This document shows, piece by piece, positions 1-9,037 of a stretch of 35,962 bases of DNA. The notes under the pieces are model-generated. The model saw nothing but the letters and a program-made list of their open reading frames with translations. It did not search any database and was not told the origin of the DNA. A program made the position numbers and the translations under genes. Origin of the DNA: Terriglobia bacterium (lineage in GTDB: Bacteria > Acidobacteriota > Terriglobia > UBA7540); contig JASHON010000117.1 of assembly GCA_030041095.1 (NCBI GenBank), positions 1-35,962 on the forward strand, written 5' to 3'. Positions within the stretch are counted from its first letter, which is position 1. Every line of letters begins with the position of its first letter.

Positions 1-1
1 G

Positions 2-550
2 TCATGTTCGCTTTTCCACGGCAGAAACCAGCAGGTCCGCTTTCTCCGCCAAATTCAGCGACTCCGTCAGATCGCCCGCTTCCATCGCCTCCCGTGATTG
101 CGACAGGAATACACGGGCATCGCTGACGGCTTTCCGATCCACGTCAGAGAGCCGCCGTTGAATGAGGGAATCAATCCGGCGCTCGATGCCTCGCTGAAGC
201 CCTTGGATACGATAGCGCATCCTGTTCTGCTGCTGCTCGCTGCCCAGCGGCTCGAGTTGCGGCGCCGGTTCAGTATCCGCAGGCGCTGCCTCCGGCTCAG
301 TCTTGTGAACGACGTGAGGGTGCGTGACGGGCGGTTTCACTTCCACCTTCCGGACCGGCTTGGGCGCCGGATGAGACACCGCCGGCTGAGGCGGAGCTGG
401 CTGCTGAATCACCCACACGCGGCCCTGGCCGGCGGGCGAAGGGGCGGGCGGAGCCGGAACGTACGCCAGCCGCACCGTACTTTGCCGCTTCGGGCAGCCA
501 GCGCAACCGATGACCGCCAAGGCCATCACGATGATTTTGGCAAATTTCAA
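2..550 (-). CDS. Proline-rich putative lipoprotein of unknown function
   Basis: A 182-residue protein whose function I do not recognise. The N-terminus has two lysines, a hydrophobic stretch and cysteines at about residues 16 and 19 (VIGCAGC), which fits a lipoprotein signal or a Sec signal peptide. Residues 30-100 are rich in proline and alanine, as expected for an extended periplasmic linker. The C-terminal 75 residues are charged and probably helical, with many arginines and a segment reading DARVFLSQSREAM. The start codon is TTG with no clear ribosome site; a GTG and an ATG follow at codons 8 and 9 but would shorten the signal peptide. The stop lies at the very edge of the window, so the gene appears complete. 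It is divergent from the prenyltransferase gene on its right. Envelope localisation is inferred from the signal only. Confidence 0.7.
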   Translation of the reverse strand: MKFAKIIVMALAVIGCAGCPKRQSTVRLAYVPAPPAPSPAGQGRVWVIQQPAPPQPAVSHPAPKPVRKVEVKPPVTHPHVVHKTEPEAAPADTEPAPQLEPLGSEQQQNRMRYRIQGLQRGIERRIDSLIQRRLSDVDRKAVSDARVFLSQSREAMEAGDLTESLNLAEKADLLVSAVEKRT

Positions 551-623
551 GGCTTTTTGATTCTACCATCATCGGGCGCGTCGTCATATTTCGACTCCGC
601 TGCCAAAACGTTGACACCGGATC

Positions 624-1595
624 ATGCCTCCGGCAAGATGGAAACTTCTCATGGCGGAACGGCTTGACGGATCGGCAGCAAGCAGCGCGGGCATCAGGCA
701 ACCCGGCGCCCATCGGCGTCCGGACCATCCGCCGGGGCCGTTCGGCAAGGTTTGGACCACGCTCGAAATGATCAAGTTCGAGCATTCGGTCTTCGCCCTG
801 CCGTTCGCTCTGACGGGAGCCCTGCTGGCGGCCCACGGATGGCCCGGCTGGCGCGCCATGGGTTGGATTGTGGTGGCGATGGTTTCGGCGCGCACCGCCG
901 CCATGACGTTCAATCGCATTGCCGATTACAACTTTGACGCCGCGAATCCGCGCACGCAGCTCCGCGCTCTGCCCGCAGGCCGGCTCACCGTGCGTTTTGC
1001 AGGCGGCTTTACGGCAGTTTCGTGCGCAGTTTTTCTCGCGGCCGCTTTCGAGCTGAATCGGCTGGCGTTCGAGCTGGCGCCGCTGGCCCTCCTCATCCTC
1101 ATCGGTTATTCGTACACCAAGCGATTCACATGGCTCTCACACCTGGGCCTGGGGCTCTCGCTGGGCATTTCACCGGTCGGAGCCTGGATTGCCGTGCGCG
1201 GAGATGTAAAAACCAGCGTTGTTCTGCTGGGCGCAGCCGTGACGCTTTGGGTCGCCGGATTCGACCTCATCTACGCATGCCAGGATGTGGACTTTGACCG
1301 GCGCGTCAAGCTCCAGTCTGTTCCCGCCCGCTTCGGAATTCCCGCCGCATTGCGCATCTCTCTTCTGCTCCACGTCCTGACGATCGCCCTCCTGATTGCC
1401 GCCGCGCTTGCCGCCCATCTGGGATGGACGGCTGGAGCCGGCCTTGTCGCCATCAGCCTCTTATTCGTCTACGAGCACTCGCTTGTGAAACCCAGGGACC
1501 TCTCTCGCGTCAATGCGGCGTTTTTCACCATCAATGGCGCAATCAGCTTCCTGGTTCTGGCAACCTGGGCCGTGGATATCTTTGCCCGGAAATGA
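624..1595 (+). CDS. ubiA: UbiA-family polyprenyltransferase (4-hydroxybenzoate/MqnP type)
   Basis: Membrane prenyltransferase that joins an isoprenoid diphosphate to an aromatic acid in quinone biosynthesis. Both aspartate-rich Mg-diphosphate motifs are visible: NRIADYNFDAANPRT after the second membrane segment, and QDVDFDRR followed by SVPARFG. About eight hydrophobic segments fit the UbiA fold. The sequence style (LPAG after the first motif, IYACQDVDFD at the second) resembles the UbiA-like enzymes of the futalosine menaquinone route (MqnP) as well as UbiA itself; the substrate cannot be decided here. The first 45 residues before the conserved MIKFEHS segment look non-homologous, so the true start may be the ATG at 651 or a later one. 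The 3' end overlaps the convergent glycosyltransferase gene by 53 bp. Confidence 0.9.
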   Translation: MPPARWKLLMAERLDGSAASSAGIRQPGAHRRPDHPPGPFGKVWTTLEMIKFEHSVFALPFALTGALLAAHGWPGWRAMGWIVVAMVSARTAAMTFNRIADYNFDAANPRTQLRALPAGRLTVRFAGGFTAVSCAVFLAAAFELNRLAFELAPLALLILIGYSYTKRFTWLSHLGLGLSLGISPVGAWIAVRGDVKTSVVLLGAAVTLWVAGFDLIYACQDVDFDRRVKLQSVPARFGIPAALRISLLLHVLTIALLIAAALAAHLGWTAGAGLVAISLLFVYEHSLVKPRDLSRVNAAFFTINGAISFLVLATWAVDIFARK

Positions 1596-3246
1596 AGATC
1601 TCCACCCACTGGCCGCGCCGGGCAAAGCTCTTCAGCAGCTTCAAGCGATATCGGCGCTGAAGATCCTGAGCGCTCACCTGTGGATGGAAGTTGTAAAACC
1701 GCTCGACAAACACCCGCCATTGATGCGCCATCTTCGAATCAAACCCGAAAGGCTCCCAGGCGCGCGAATAGAGATAAAGCACATCAAAGCGCGGAACTTT
1801 GCGGAAGCCCGCGGCGGTGAAGTCATTCACGGCGGCGACGCGCAACGGCCGGGTGATATAGCCCAGGGCCGGGCGGCGCAGCTCGTCCGTCGCGGGCCAT
1901 GCCGTGAGGACCACCGGATTGCCGGGAAGGTTTTCCAGATAGCGCGCCGCTTGCTGGTGCAGGCGTACGAAGTCCGCGTAAGACAAGTTATCCTCATAGG
2001 GAAACGGATACGGAGGGTTGATGAACCAGGCGCCGATCAAGCAACAAGCCGCCACAACGCACAGCAAGCGCGCCGGGCGGAGCGGCAGCTTCCCGATAGA
2101 GGTGACAGCGATGATGATGAAAAAGGGCATTGAGGGAAGCATGTAGCGCGGCAACACGGCCCCGCCCACGAAGCTCAGAAATAAGATGTACGCGCCAATC
2201 AAGGAAAGCGCGAGGGTGAAGAAATCCTTGTGCAGAGCGGCACCGCATCTCAGCGTTTCCCGGTCCGTGGCGTCACCTTTCGCAGGGCTCGGGTGCGGAA
2301 AGGACATGGTCATCGCCTTTCTGTCTCCGCCAAAGGCGCGAGGGGAGGCAAGAGCCGGGACGCGGGGGTCAGGCGATGGCTGACTGGCTCCAACGGAGCA
2401 GGCCACGTTGACGCCGGGTGAATTTTGGCCGGCGAGTCCTAGGCTCGCACCCGTGCGGCGGGTCCACCAGATTGCCGCGATGGCTCCGGCCGTTAACAGG
2501 AAGTTGAAACCCTGAAAGAAGATTTCGGCCAACCGCGCCAGCAGATTTCGGCAAACGCGCAACGGCGTAAGAACTGAATAGAGATTGTATTCAAGATATT
2601 GCGGATTGCCGTTCCAAAACCCTGTCGCGTGGTGATAATAAGCAGCCCATGCGCCAAGCGCACAAACCGGCAGCGCCAGCGCGAGCCAAAGCTTCACTCC
2701 TCGCGCGCGGCGGCGAATGAGGCTGTGCACACCCAGCACCGGAATCATCACGACCGCCGTCTCCTTGCTCATCACGGCGAGCGTGGCGGCCACTGCGACC
2801 GCAACCCACCGCTCTTCGAGCAGCCAGAGGACCGTCAGTACCGTGAAGAGCGTTGCCGTGAGATCCGGAAAGACCAGCGTGCTCTGTGCAAAGAACACCG
2901 GGGAAAGCCCCAGCAGCGCAGCGCTCCAAATGCCTGCCTCATTTCCGGCCACGCGTTCAGCGAGGGCGTAGGTTGCAGCGTCCGCGGCCGCCGCTACTGC
3001 GACCATCGCCACCCGCGTCACGCTTGCTGAGAAGCCGAACAGATGCCATAACGCTCCCAAGTAAACGCTCACAAGCGGAGTGTGCCCCGAAGGCTGCGTG
3101 CTGCACGGAATCAGCAGGCCGTGACGAAAAAAATCCAGCGCTGCCGGAATGTAATAGCCGGCTTCGTCCCAATAGTAAGGCAGTCGAAGCAAGGGCAGGT
3201 GAAGCAACAACAATACAGCGAAGGCGGCGAAGGCAACCGCCAACAT
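1543..3246 (-). CDS. GT39/ArnT-like membrane glycosyltransferase
   Basis: Polytopic membrane protein of about 567 residues that resembles the dolichyl-phosphate-mannose mannosyltransferase and ArnT superfamily, which transfers sugars from polyprenyl-phosphate donors on the outer face of the inner membrane. After the first membrane segment comes PYYWDEAGYY (Asp27-Glu28), the usual position of the catalytic acidic pair. Later come a FPDLTA loop and a SKETAVV helix typical of the family, then roughly ten hydrophobic segments and a soluble C-terminal part. The frame is open upstream to an ATG at 3420, but those 58 extra residues are polar and repetitive. I prefer the ATG at 3246, which puts the acidic pair just after membrane segment one. 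Neither start has a good ribosome site. About 70 residues near 267-337 look like an in-frame insertion (see the repeat at 2235-2445). Confidence 0.82.
   Translation of the reverse strand: MLAVAFAAFAVLLLLHLPLLRLPYYWDEAGYYIPAALDFFRHGLLIPCSTQPSGHTPLVSVYLGALWHLFGFSASVTRVAMVAVAAAADAATYALAERVAGNEAGIWSAALLGLSPVFFAQSTLVFPDLTATLFTVLTVLWLLEERWVAVAVAATLAVMSKETAVVMIPVLGVHSLIRRRARGVKLWLALALPVCALGAWAAYYHHATGFWNGNPQYLEYNLYSVLTPLRVCRNLLARLAEIFFQGFNFLLTAGAIAAIWWTRRTGASLGLAGQNSPGVNVACSVGASQPSPDPRVPALASPRAFGGDRKAMTMSFPHPSPAKGDATDRETLRCGAALHKDFFTLALSLIGAYILFLSFVGGAVLPRYMLPSMPFFIIIAVTSIGKLPLRPARLLCVVAACCLIGAWFINPPYPFPYEDNLSYADFVRLHQQAARYLENLPGNPVVLTAWPATDELRRPALGYITRPLRVAAVNDFTAAGFRKVPRFDVLYLYSRAWEPFGFDSKMAHQWRVFVERFYNFHPQVSAQDLQRRYRLKLLKSFARRGQWVEIFISGQRYPRPRLPEPGS
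2235..2445. repeat. Palindromic repeat-like insertion inside the glycosyltransferase gene
   Basis: This stretch encodes a proline/alanine-rich, non-membrane segment between two membrane helices of the GT39-like protein, unlike anything else in it. It contains a perfect 7-bp inverted repeat (CGCCTTT at 2314-2320 and AAAGGCG at 2332-2338). Its translation (for example FPHPSPAKG) is reminiscent of the in-frame translations given by dispersed intergenic palindromes common in bacterial draft genomes. No stop codon is introduced. Boundaries are approximate, and no second copy was seen in the window. Confidence 0.35.
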
Positions 3247-3468
3247 TGTCGCTTGATTCGGTGTCTGGCGAAGTTTATTCAAGGAGCGGCGGCCAAGGCT
3301 GCCGCCTGCGTGGGAATGGAGCCGACGCGGCGCTCCGGCCTCTTCCGCAGAGCGTGATTTCGAATATAGATGGAAGCACGTGTTGTCTCGAAAAAGCGTG
3401 TGGGGATTCCGCTCCGTCATCCCGTGGATCAGAATGACGCGTTTCCGGAAGGCTTCTTCAGCGCATCG

Positions 3469-3654
3469 CTAGCGGGCGACGAAGATGATGTAACTATGCT
3501 TGGCCTGCTTCTCAGCGTGATAAGACGCCGCATGCCGCCCGGTCTGGTTCGTCATACCATTATTCCATTCCTGGAAACTCGTCCGGCAGCCCGCCGTGAG
3601 CAGGGCGAGGGCCAGGATCAACAAGGCCGCCCGCCAATACGCTCGCAAAGTCAT
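3469..3654 (-). CDS. Small putative lipoprotein
   Basis: A 61-residue protein with a clear lipoprotein signal: positively charged start, a leucine/alanine-rich core, and the lipobox LTAGC with the lipidated cysteine at about residue 23. The mature part is only about 40 residues, polar and histidine-rich, with no domain I recognise. The frame extends upstream to 3690, but the ATG at 3654 is preceded at six bases by GGGAGGT, so I set the start there. It lies alone between the glycosyltransferase and the receptor gene, on the opposite strand to the latter. An outer-membrane-anchored location is inferred from the signal only. Confidence 0.6.
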   Translation of the reverse strand: MTLRAYWRAALLILALALLTAGCRTSFQEWNNGMTNQTGRHAASYHAEKQAKHSYIIFVAR

Positions 3655-3989
3655 TCTCCGACCTCCCAACTGGTCCAAGCCATAGATCATACAACGGAAT
3701 TGCGACGCGCCGCCACGGTTTCGGCACGGTCATCTCAAAATCACATAAGCCAATTCTCCAACCCTGACCAGAGGGGACGGTTGACGATGCCGGGAAGTTA
3801 ATGATATGAATATCCGCGTCGATTCCGGTACTTTTCTTGGTCCGGAGTGTGGCCGGGGGCTATTTCTGAACGGGCTTTTCTAGGATGACATTGGCACTTT
3901 TCGCTCTTTGCTGTGGCGGGGCGACGCGTCGGGACCACCGGTTTTGCCGCCAAAGTAATGAAGTGGGGATGGAAAGGAGCATGGCTATC
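3655..3989. other. Intergenic region upstream of the TonB-dependent receptor
   Basis: 335 bases between a leftward lipoprotein gene and the rightward receptor gene. It holds the receptor promoter candidate (3781-3810) and, at its right end, the ribosome site AGGAG at 3975-3979. The frame of the receptor is open back to 3885, but those codons do not look coding. I see no other feature. Confidence 0.5.
3781..3810 (+). promoter_or_regulatory. Candidate promoter of the TonB-dependent receptor
   Basis: TTGACG (3781-3786), an 18-base spacer and TATGAA (3805-3810) give a reasonable sigma-70-like match. It would leave a leader of about 170 bases before the ATG at 3990. Visual match only. Confidence 0.3.
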
Positions 3990-6900
3990 ATGAAATTGAA
4001 CTCAAAGAGCATCGGATTAGCGTTCTTAGTGCTGCTGACACTATCGGCCACCGCGTTATGCCAGTCCACTACGTCTCTGCGAGGGACGGTGACGGATCCC
4101 TCCGGGGCTGTAGTTCCGAACGCTCATGTCCGCCTCGTTCGAGCTGCAACCGGCTCCGTCCGCGCCACTACGACGGGCTCCAACGGCGTTTACGAGTTCA
4201 ACCAAATTCCACCGGGAGATTACAGCCTGGCGATTACCGCGACAGGTTTCCGGCAATACACGATCCGGCAGGTCAACGTGTTCGTAAACAGCCCGGCTAC
4301 GGTAAACGCCGTCTTGCGCGTTGGCACTGAAACCCAGGTGGTCTCCGTCACCGCCGCTCCAGTGGCCCTCAACACCACCGATGCCCGGCTTGGTACGCCG
4401 TTCACGACGGAGCAGATTATCCAGTTGCCGATTGAGTCGCGCAACGTCGGCGAGTTGCTCAGCCTGCAAACCGGCGTCACTTACCTGGGCGACCGGTCGG
4501 ATATTGATCTTGATGAGGACAGCCGCGCCGGAGCCGTGAACGGGGTGCGCAGCGACCAATCCAATTTCACGCTGGACGGCATCGACGTCAACGACCAGAA
4601 CAACGGTTACGCCTTCACGTCCGTCTTACGGCAGACGCCGGATTCGCTCCAGGAGTTCAACATCGTCACCACGAACTTCCTCGCCAATCAGGGGCGCTCG
4701 GCAGGCGCCCAAGTGACGCTGGTCACCAAAAGCGGCACGAATAAGTTTCACGGGAGCCTCTACGAATACCTACGCAATACCGCGACCAGCGCCAACGACT
4801 ACTTCATCAAGCTTGACGAACTGGAAAGCGGGCAGCCCAACGTGCCCGCGCAGCTCAATTACAACATCTTCGGGGGCTCCGTTGGCGGACCCATCCTTAA
4901 AAACCGCGTGTTCTTCTTCACGAATCTGGACTTTGACAAGCAAGTTGCGCAAGCCAGCGTCATCCAAGCCGTACCGTCCAATTTGCTCCGCCAGGGAATC
5001 GTGCAATATCCCACTGCCAGCGGAGGAGTTTTCCAGATGAGCCCGACCGATCTTCAACAGCTCGACCCTCTTCATATTGGCGCCGATCCCGCCGTGATGA
5101 AGTACTTCAACACATATCCCGAACCAAATAATGATGCGGTGGGCGACGGCTACAACTGGCTGGGCTACGGATTCCCAGGCCGCGAAATCACCAACTACTA
5201 TACTTACATCGCGCGATTCGACGCTTTGCTCAATCGATCGGGCACCGAGGACATGTTCTGGCGCGGCGACCTCGATAACGACTATCAAAGCGGTCCACCA
5301 TTTCTTCCCGGCACGCCTCCCTACAACCCGGAAGCCGACTACAACAAAGGATACGCTGTCGGCCTCACTTCCAGCGTGGGCCCGAATAAGGTGAACACGT
5401 TCACTTGGGGTGAGACGCGGCAGAGCGTCGATTTCCAGGGAGATACGGACGAGCCGTGGATCGTGATTCGTGGCTTGGACCAGAATATCTATTACGGGAA
5501 CGGCGACATTGTGCCGCTCTATGAAGCGCGAGATCAATTCTCCTGGATCAAAGGCTCTCACACCATCGGCATTGGCGGAAGCTTCCGCCTGATCTATAAC
5601 AACCAGAACAGCCTGCAAAATTCTTTCAGTTACGGCGAGGTGAATAGCGAATGGCTCAACCCAACTGGATTTGCCAATACCACGGCCCCGCTGAATCCCG
5701 TGACCGCCGGCTTTCCCGCCGTCAACTCCGAGGATAACAACGTCTACGATTTTGCCACCGCGGCGGCGCTGGGCATGGTGAGCGAAGGCTTCGGCATTTA
5801 TAACTACACCACCACGGGCGGAGTGCTGGCGCAGGGCGCTCCGATCCTGCGATATTTCGAGCAGCACGAATATGAGCCCTACGCTCAAGATTCCTGGAAG
5901 ATCCGGCCCAACTTTACGGTCACCTATGGCCTACGATGGGATTTGCAATCCCCGGTGTGGGAAACGCACGGCTACGAAGTGGCTCCCAACGTGAATATGA
6001 GCCAGTACTTCAGCGAAGAAGCAAGCAATGCAGCCAAGGGCATTCCGGAAGATGCCATGCCGCTCATCTCTTTCAACCTCGCCGGCCCGCATTACGGGAA
6101 GTCGGGATTCTATCCGTGGGATTATCACAATTTCGCTCCGCGCCTGGCCTTCGCCTATTCGCCGCGGGCGAGCGGAGGCTGGCGCAGCAAGCTCCTCGGC
6201 AGTGGCGAGAAGACTGCCATCCGCTCGGGCTTCGGCATGGCTTATGACCACTTCGGAGAAGGGCTGGTGGACCAGTTTTCCCAGCTTGGCTCGTTTGGTC
6301 TTTCAACAGATATAAGCAATGCTGCCGGAGTTCTGACCGACGCCTGCACGCCGCGTCTCACCAGCATGAATGAGGTTCCGGCTGAGTCCCTCTGCAACTC
6401 CCCGCTCTTGATTCCTGCGCCCCCTGGCGGGTTCCCGTCTACGCCGCCTTCCGGAGCATTCGACGGCGGCCTGGCGATCGCTCAAGGGGTGGATAACGGC
6501 TTGACCACTCCTTACACCTACATGCTCAATTTCACCATCGACCGCGAAATCTCTCGGAGTACGACTCTCTCCTTGTCGTACGTCGGCAGTCTCAGCCGCC
6601 ATTTGCTGGCGCAGGAAGATATGACCGAGCCCACCAATCTGGTCGACAAGGCCAGCGGAATAAGTTATTTCGAGGCTGCTTCCCGTCTTGCGCAACTGGC
6701 GAACGCCGGCGTTTCACCGGCGCAGATCACTCCGGCCATGGTGGGCAAGACAGCCGCGTACTGGACGGACCTCTTCCCCTCGATTGCCGGTATGTCCATC
6801 GGAACCTGCACAAGTGCCTGCACGGCGCTTCAGGAAGCTTACGCGGAGTACGCAGCGAACGCACCCAACTGGACGAGCGCGCTCTACGATCTGGATATTC

Positions 6901-7769
6901 CGGGCGTCACTTGCGCCAACGGCTGCAGCGCCCTCGGCCCCTATTCCTATTTCCAGCCGCAATACTCTTCGCTTTACGCCTGGCGCAGCGTCACCAACGC
7001 CAGCTACAACGCTCTGGAAGTAACGCTCAACCGGCGAATCTCGCAGGGCATCCAGTACCAGTTCAACTACACATACTCGCGCTGTATCGATATCGAATCG
7101 GACGCAGAGCGCGTGCCGATCTTTGGAGGCTACGACGGCGAAATTGTCAACTCCTGGGATCCAGATCAGTTGCGCGGCGTCTGCGATTACGACATCACTC
7201 ACCAGATCAATTCAAATTTCGTCGCGCAACTTCCCTTCGGACGAGGGAAACGCTTCGGCAACAATTGGGGCGGCTTATTGAATGCAATCGGAGGCGGCTG
7301 GCAACTGGGAGGCATCATTCGCTGGACCACAGGCTTGCCGTTTAATATTGATAACGGGGCGGAATATCCGACCGATTGGCAATTGGAAGGAACGGCAACA
7401 CTTGTCGGGCCGCTGCCAAAGACCGGCACAACCTACTTCGGTAACGGCAATGTCAACGTCTTCCCAAACCCCACGTCGGCGCTGGGCGATTTTGCTTATA
7501 CAAACCCAGGCAGCTCCGGCATTCGCAACGTGCTTCGTGGAGACGGCTATTACAGCCTGGACGCCAATCTTGCTCGAAGCTGGGTGATGCCTTGGGGTGA
7601 GGGTCAGACGCTTCAATTCCGGTGGGAAGTGTTTAATGTTCCGAACGCCGTGCGCTTTAACGTGGACAGCCAGCTTTCTGAAATCGATATCGGCAGCACG
7701 TTTGGAGATTATACGGGCTTGCTCACTAACCCGCGAGTGATGCAGTTCGTGCTGCGCTACGACTTTTGA
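3990..7769 (+). CDS. TonB-dependent receptor with carboxypeptidase-regulatory-like domain (Oar-like)
   Basis: Outer-membrane protein of about 1259 residues, of the very large receptor class typical of Acidobacteriota. A signal peptide (MKLNSKSIGL start, cut near ALCQ) is followed by a carboxypeptidase regulatory-like beta-sandwich at about residues 26-122 (RGTVTDPSGAVVP, then GVYEFNQIPPGDY). A plug domain follows with VNGVRSDQSNFTLDG and then VTKSGTNKFHG, then a long beta-barrel ending in the aromatic C-terminal residue of FVLRYDF, which suits insertion by the BAM machinery. The substrate is unknown; relatives are linked to uptake of plant or polymer-derived compounds. ATGs at 3969 and 3981 are also possible. 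I chose 3990 because AGGAG lies ten bases upstream of it and only one base from 3981. No TonB partner genes are next to it. Confidence 0.93.
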   Translation: MKLNSKSIGLAFLVLLTLSATALCQSTTSLRGTVTDPSGAVVPNAHVRLVRAATGSVRATTTGSNGVYEFNQIPPGDYSLAITATGFRQYTIRQVNVFVNSPATVNAVLRVGTETQVVSVTAAPVALNTTDARLGTPFTTEQIIQLPIESRNVGELLSLQTGVTYLGDRSDIDLDEDSRAGAVNGVRSDQSNFTLDGIDVNDQNNGYAFTSVLRQTPDSLQEFNIVTTNFLANQGRSAGAQVTLVTKSGTNKFHGSLYEYLRNTATSANDYFIKLDELESGQPNVPAQLNYNIFGGSVGGPILKNRVFFFTNLDFDKQVAQASVIQAVPSNLLRQGIVQYPTASGGVFQMSPTDLQQLDPLHIGADPAVMKYFNTYPEPNNDAVGDGYNWLGYGFPGREITNYYTYIARFDALLNRSGTEDMFWRGDLDNDYQSGPPFLPGTPPYNPEADYNKGYAVGLTSSVGPNKVNTFTWGETRQSVDFQGDTDEPWIVIRGLDQNIYYGNGDIVPLYEARDQFSWIKGSHTIGIGGSFRLIYNNQNSLQNSFSYGEVNSEWLNPTGFANTTAPLNPVTAGFPAVNSEDNNVYDFATAAALGMVSEGFGIYNYTTTGGVLAQGAPILRYFEQHEYEPYAQDSWKIRPNFTVTYGLRWDLQSPVWETHGYEVAPNVNMSQYFSEEASNAAKGIPEDAMPLISFNLAGPHYGKSGFYPWDYHNFAPRLAFAYSPRASGGWRSKLLGSGEKTAIRSGFGMAYDHFGEGLVDQFSQLGSFGLSTDISNAAGVLTDACTPRLTSMNEVPAESLCNSPLLIPAPPGGFPSTPPSGAFDGGLAIAQGVDNGLTTPYTYMLNFTIDREISRSTTLSLSYVGSLSRHLLAQEDMTEPTNLVDKASGISYFEAASRLAQLANAGVSPAQITPAMVGKTAAYWTDLFPSIAGMSIGTCTSACTALQEAYAEYAANAPNWTSALYDLDIPGVTCANGCSALGPYSYFQPQYSSLYAWRSVTNASYNALEVTLNRRISQGIQYQFNYTYSRCIDIESDAERVPIFGGYDGEIVNSWDPDQLRGVCDYDITHQINSNFVAQLPFGRGKRFGNNWGGLLNAIGGGWQLGGIIRWTTGLPFNIDNGAEYPTDWQLEGTATLVGPLPKTGTTYFGNGNVNVFPNPTSALGDFAYTNPGSSGIRNVLRGDGYYSLDANLARSWVMPWGEGQTLQFRWEVFNVPNAVRFNVDSQLSEIDIGSTFGDYTGLLTNPRVMQFVLRYDF

Positions 7770-7941
7770 GCGGGCCGAAGCAGCGGCGGCTGATTCCGGG
7801 CCGTGGGAGGCGGCGATGGCGTCGGTAATAGCGCAAGGCCGGGAGCGAGTTCATTTGGCTGCTTGCCCTCCAGACAAAGAACAGCCAACCGAGGTGATAC
7901 TGGAAAGGACGACTGGGCCTCCGCTGAGGAATGAGTCTTGA

Positions 7942-8406
7942 TTAAGAGGAATGCGCTTTGTTCTTGTTGAGCGGAGCCTTGTTGTGGCCCAACACTACGA
8001 TCTGCTGCACGGTGCGGCGGCCACGCAGAACCTGGTAATAAACAATCACGTTTGTTCCCGGAGTGAGGGCCGCCCACTTGAGTTTTGTTCCGGAAACGGA
8101 CGAAATCTTCACTTTTTTCCCGAGCGGGAAGATCGCGGCGGACTGTCCTGCGGCCCCATTAACCCCTAAAACCTTCATCTTCCGGTTCAGCATCTGAATG
8201 CTTCCGGTAAAAGCTGCACGCGTTGGAGAGTAGGAGTCGATCTTATTCACCATCGGAATCTTCGAACGAGGTCCAGCTCCCTGCTGGCCCGGAGCCGCAA
8301 CGGAAAACACGAGGAGCGCAACGGCGCAGCCAACAAGCAGGCCCGCTTCGCTGCATTTCGCAGCGCGCCCCTGTCTGACGCCTGGCGAAAGTTCGCTCAC
8401 TTTCAT
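7942..8406 (-). CDS. Secreted protein of unknown function
   Basis: About 154 residues with an N-terminal hydrophobic signal or anchor (GLLVGCAVALLVFSVAAPGQ, about residues 23-42). The mature part is rich in beta-forming residues and basic amino acids, with repeated short K/V-rich segments such as GKKVKISSV and NVIVYYQVL. It may be a small beta-barrel or OB-like fold. I do not recognise the family. The start is placed at the ATG at 8406 because GAGGAACA lies just upstream; the ATG at 8427 has no ribosome site. It is on the same strand as the Hfq-like gene and lies 83 bp downstream of it, so they may be cotranscribed. It converges with the receptor gene across 172 bp. Confidence 0.6.
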   Translation of the reverse strand: MKVSELSPGVRQGRAAKCSEAGLLVGCAVALLVFSVAAPGQQGAGPRSKIPMVNKIDSYSPTRAAFTGSIQMLNRKMKVLGVNGAAGQSAAIFPLGKKVKISSVSGTKLKWAALTPGTNVIVYYQVLRGRRTVQQIVVLGHNKAPLNKNKAHSS

Positions 8407-8489
8407 TGTTCCTCGGTCAAAACTCATCGAAAGGCAATGCTCGCTTCTTCATCACCGCCCGGCCATGATCCACATTCGCAAACGAAGGC

Positions 8490-8834
8490 TTACTCTCGCT
8501 CGTCAATACCCGTGTGATTGCCATCCATGTTGTGGTCGTTCCTGGCATCCGCCTGCTTGTACATATAACGAATGGCAGTCTTCATAATCAGCAGATTGGG
8601 CTCGCCGGCGCGATGCACCTTGATACACGCTTTATCATACCACTCGATAACGCCCCGCACCGTCTCGCCCGCATCCAGCACCACCACCATAGGCGTGCGT
8701 GCCTGCATCTGCTTGAGGTAATAAAAGCTCTCCGCATTCGTCTGGTCGGGCGGTGTCGGCTTCCGCCGTTGCGGACGCTGTGCCAGTTGATCCTGGATTT
8801 CGGAAAGTGATGGACGGATTAGTTTGCGATTCAC
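8490..8834 (-). CDS. hfq: Divergent Hfq-like RNA chaperone
   Basis: About 114 residues. Residues 33-93 align with the Sm fold of Hfq: an N-terminal helix (SFYYLKQMQ), then RTPMVVVLDAGETVRGVIEWYD for the Sm1 strands, then NLLIMKTAIRYMYK for Sm2. Hfq hexamers bind uridine-rich ends of small RNAs on the proximal face, using the Lys-His pair of the YKHAIS motif. Here the pair is Lys85-Thr86, and the usual N-terminal glutamine appears to be alanine. The 30-residue N-terminal extension is basic and proline-rich; the C-terminal tail is short and acidic. The longest frame starts with TTG at 8876. I chose the GTG at 8834 because AAGGAG (8845-8850) precedes it by ten bases. Family assignment rests on alignment by eye. 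Confidence 0.72.
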   Translation of the reverse strand: MNRKLIRPSLSEIQDQLAQRPQRRKPTPPDQTNAESFYYLKQMQARTPMVVVLDAGETVRGVIEWYDKACIKVHRAGEPNLLIMKTAIRYMYKQADARNDHNMDGNHTGIDERE

Positions 8835-9037
8835 AGGAATATGACTCCTTAAGTTCCTCTTCAGGAAGCGGAGCAAACCCTAGACGCCCTCGACGTGCCG
8901 TTGGAGATGCACCGGCATTCGGGCAACACCTAGCTTAGATGAGACCTGAGCGCTTCGGGTTTGTTGCGCGGTTGAATACCCAGAGCGTTGCTCTGGAGAC
9001 TGAGTGTAGCACGGAGGGCTGGTGACCGCAACGCACG

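Noticed and set aside
3246-3420. 58 extra N-terminal residues of the glycosyltransferase
   Set aside because: They are polar, repetitive and would push the acidic motif far from the N-terminus; no ribosome site supports the ATG at 3420.
4770-5888. A 372-codon open frame antisense to the TonB-dependent receptor
   Set aside because: It mirrors the receptor's codon pattern on the opposite strand and has no motif or ribosome site; typical shadow frame.
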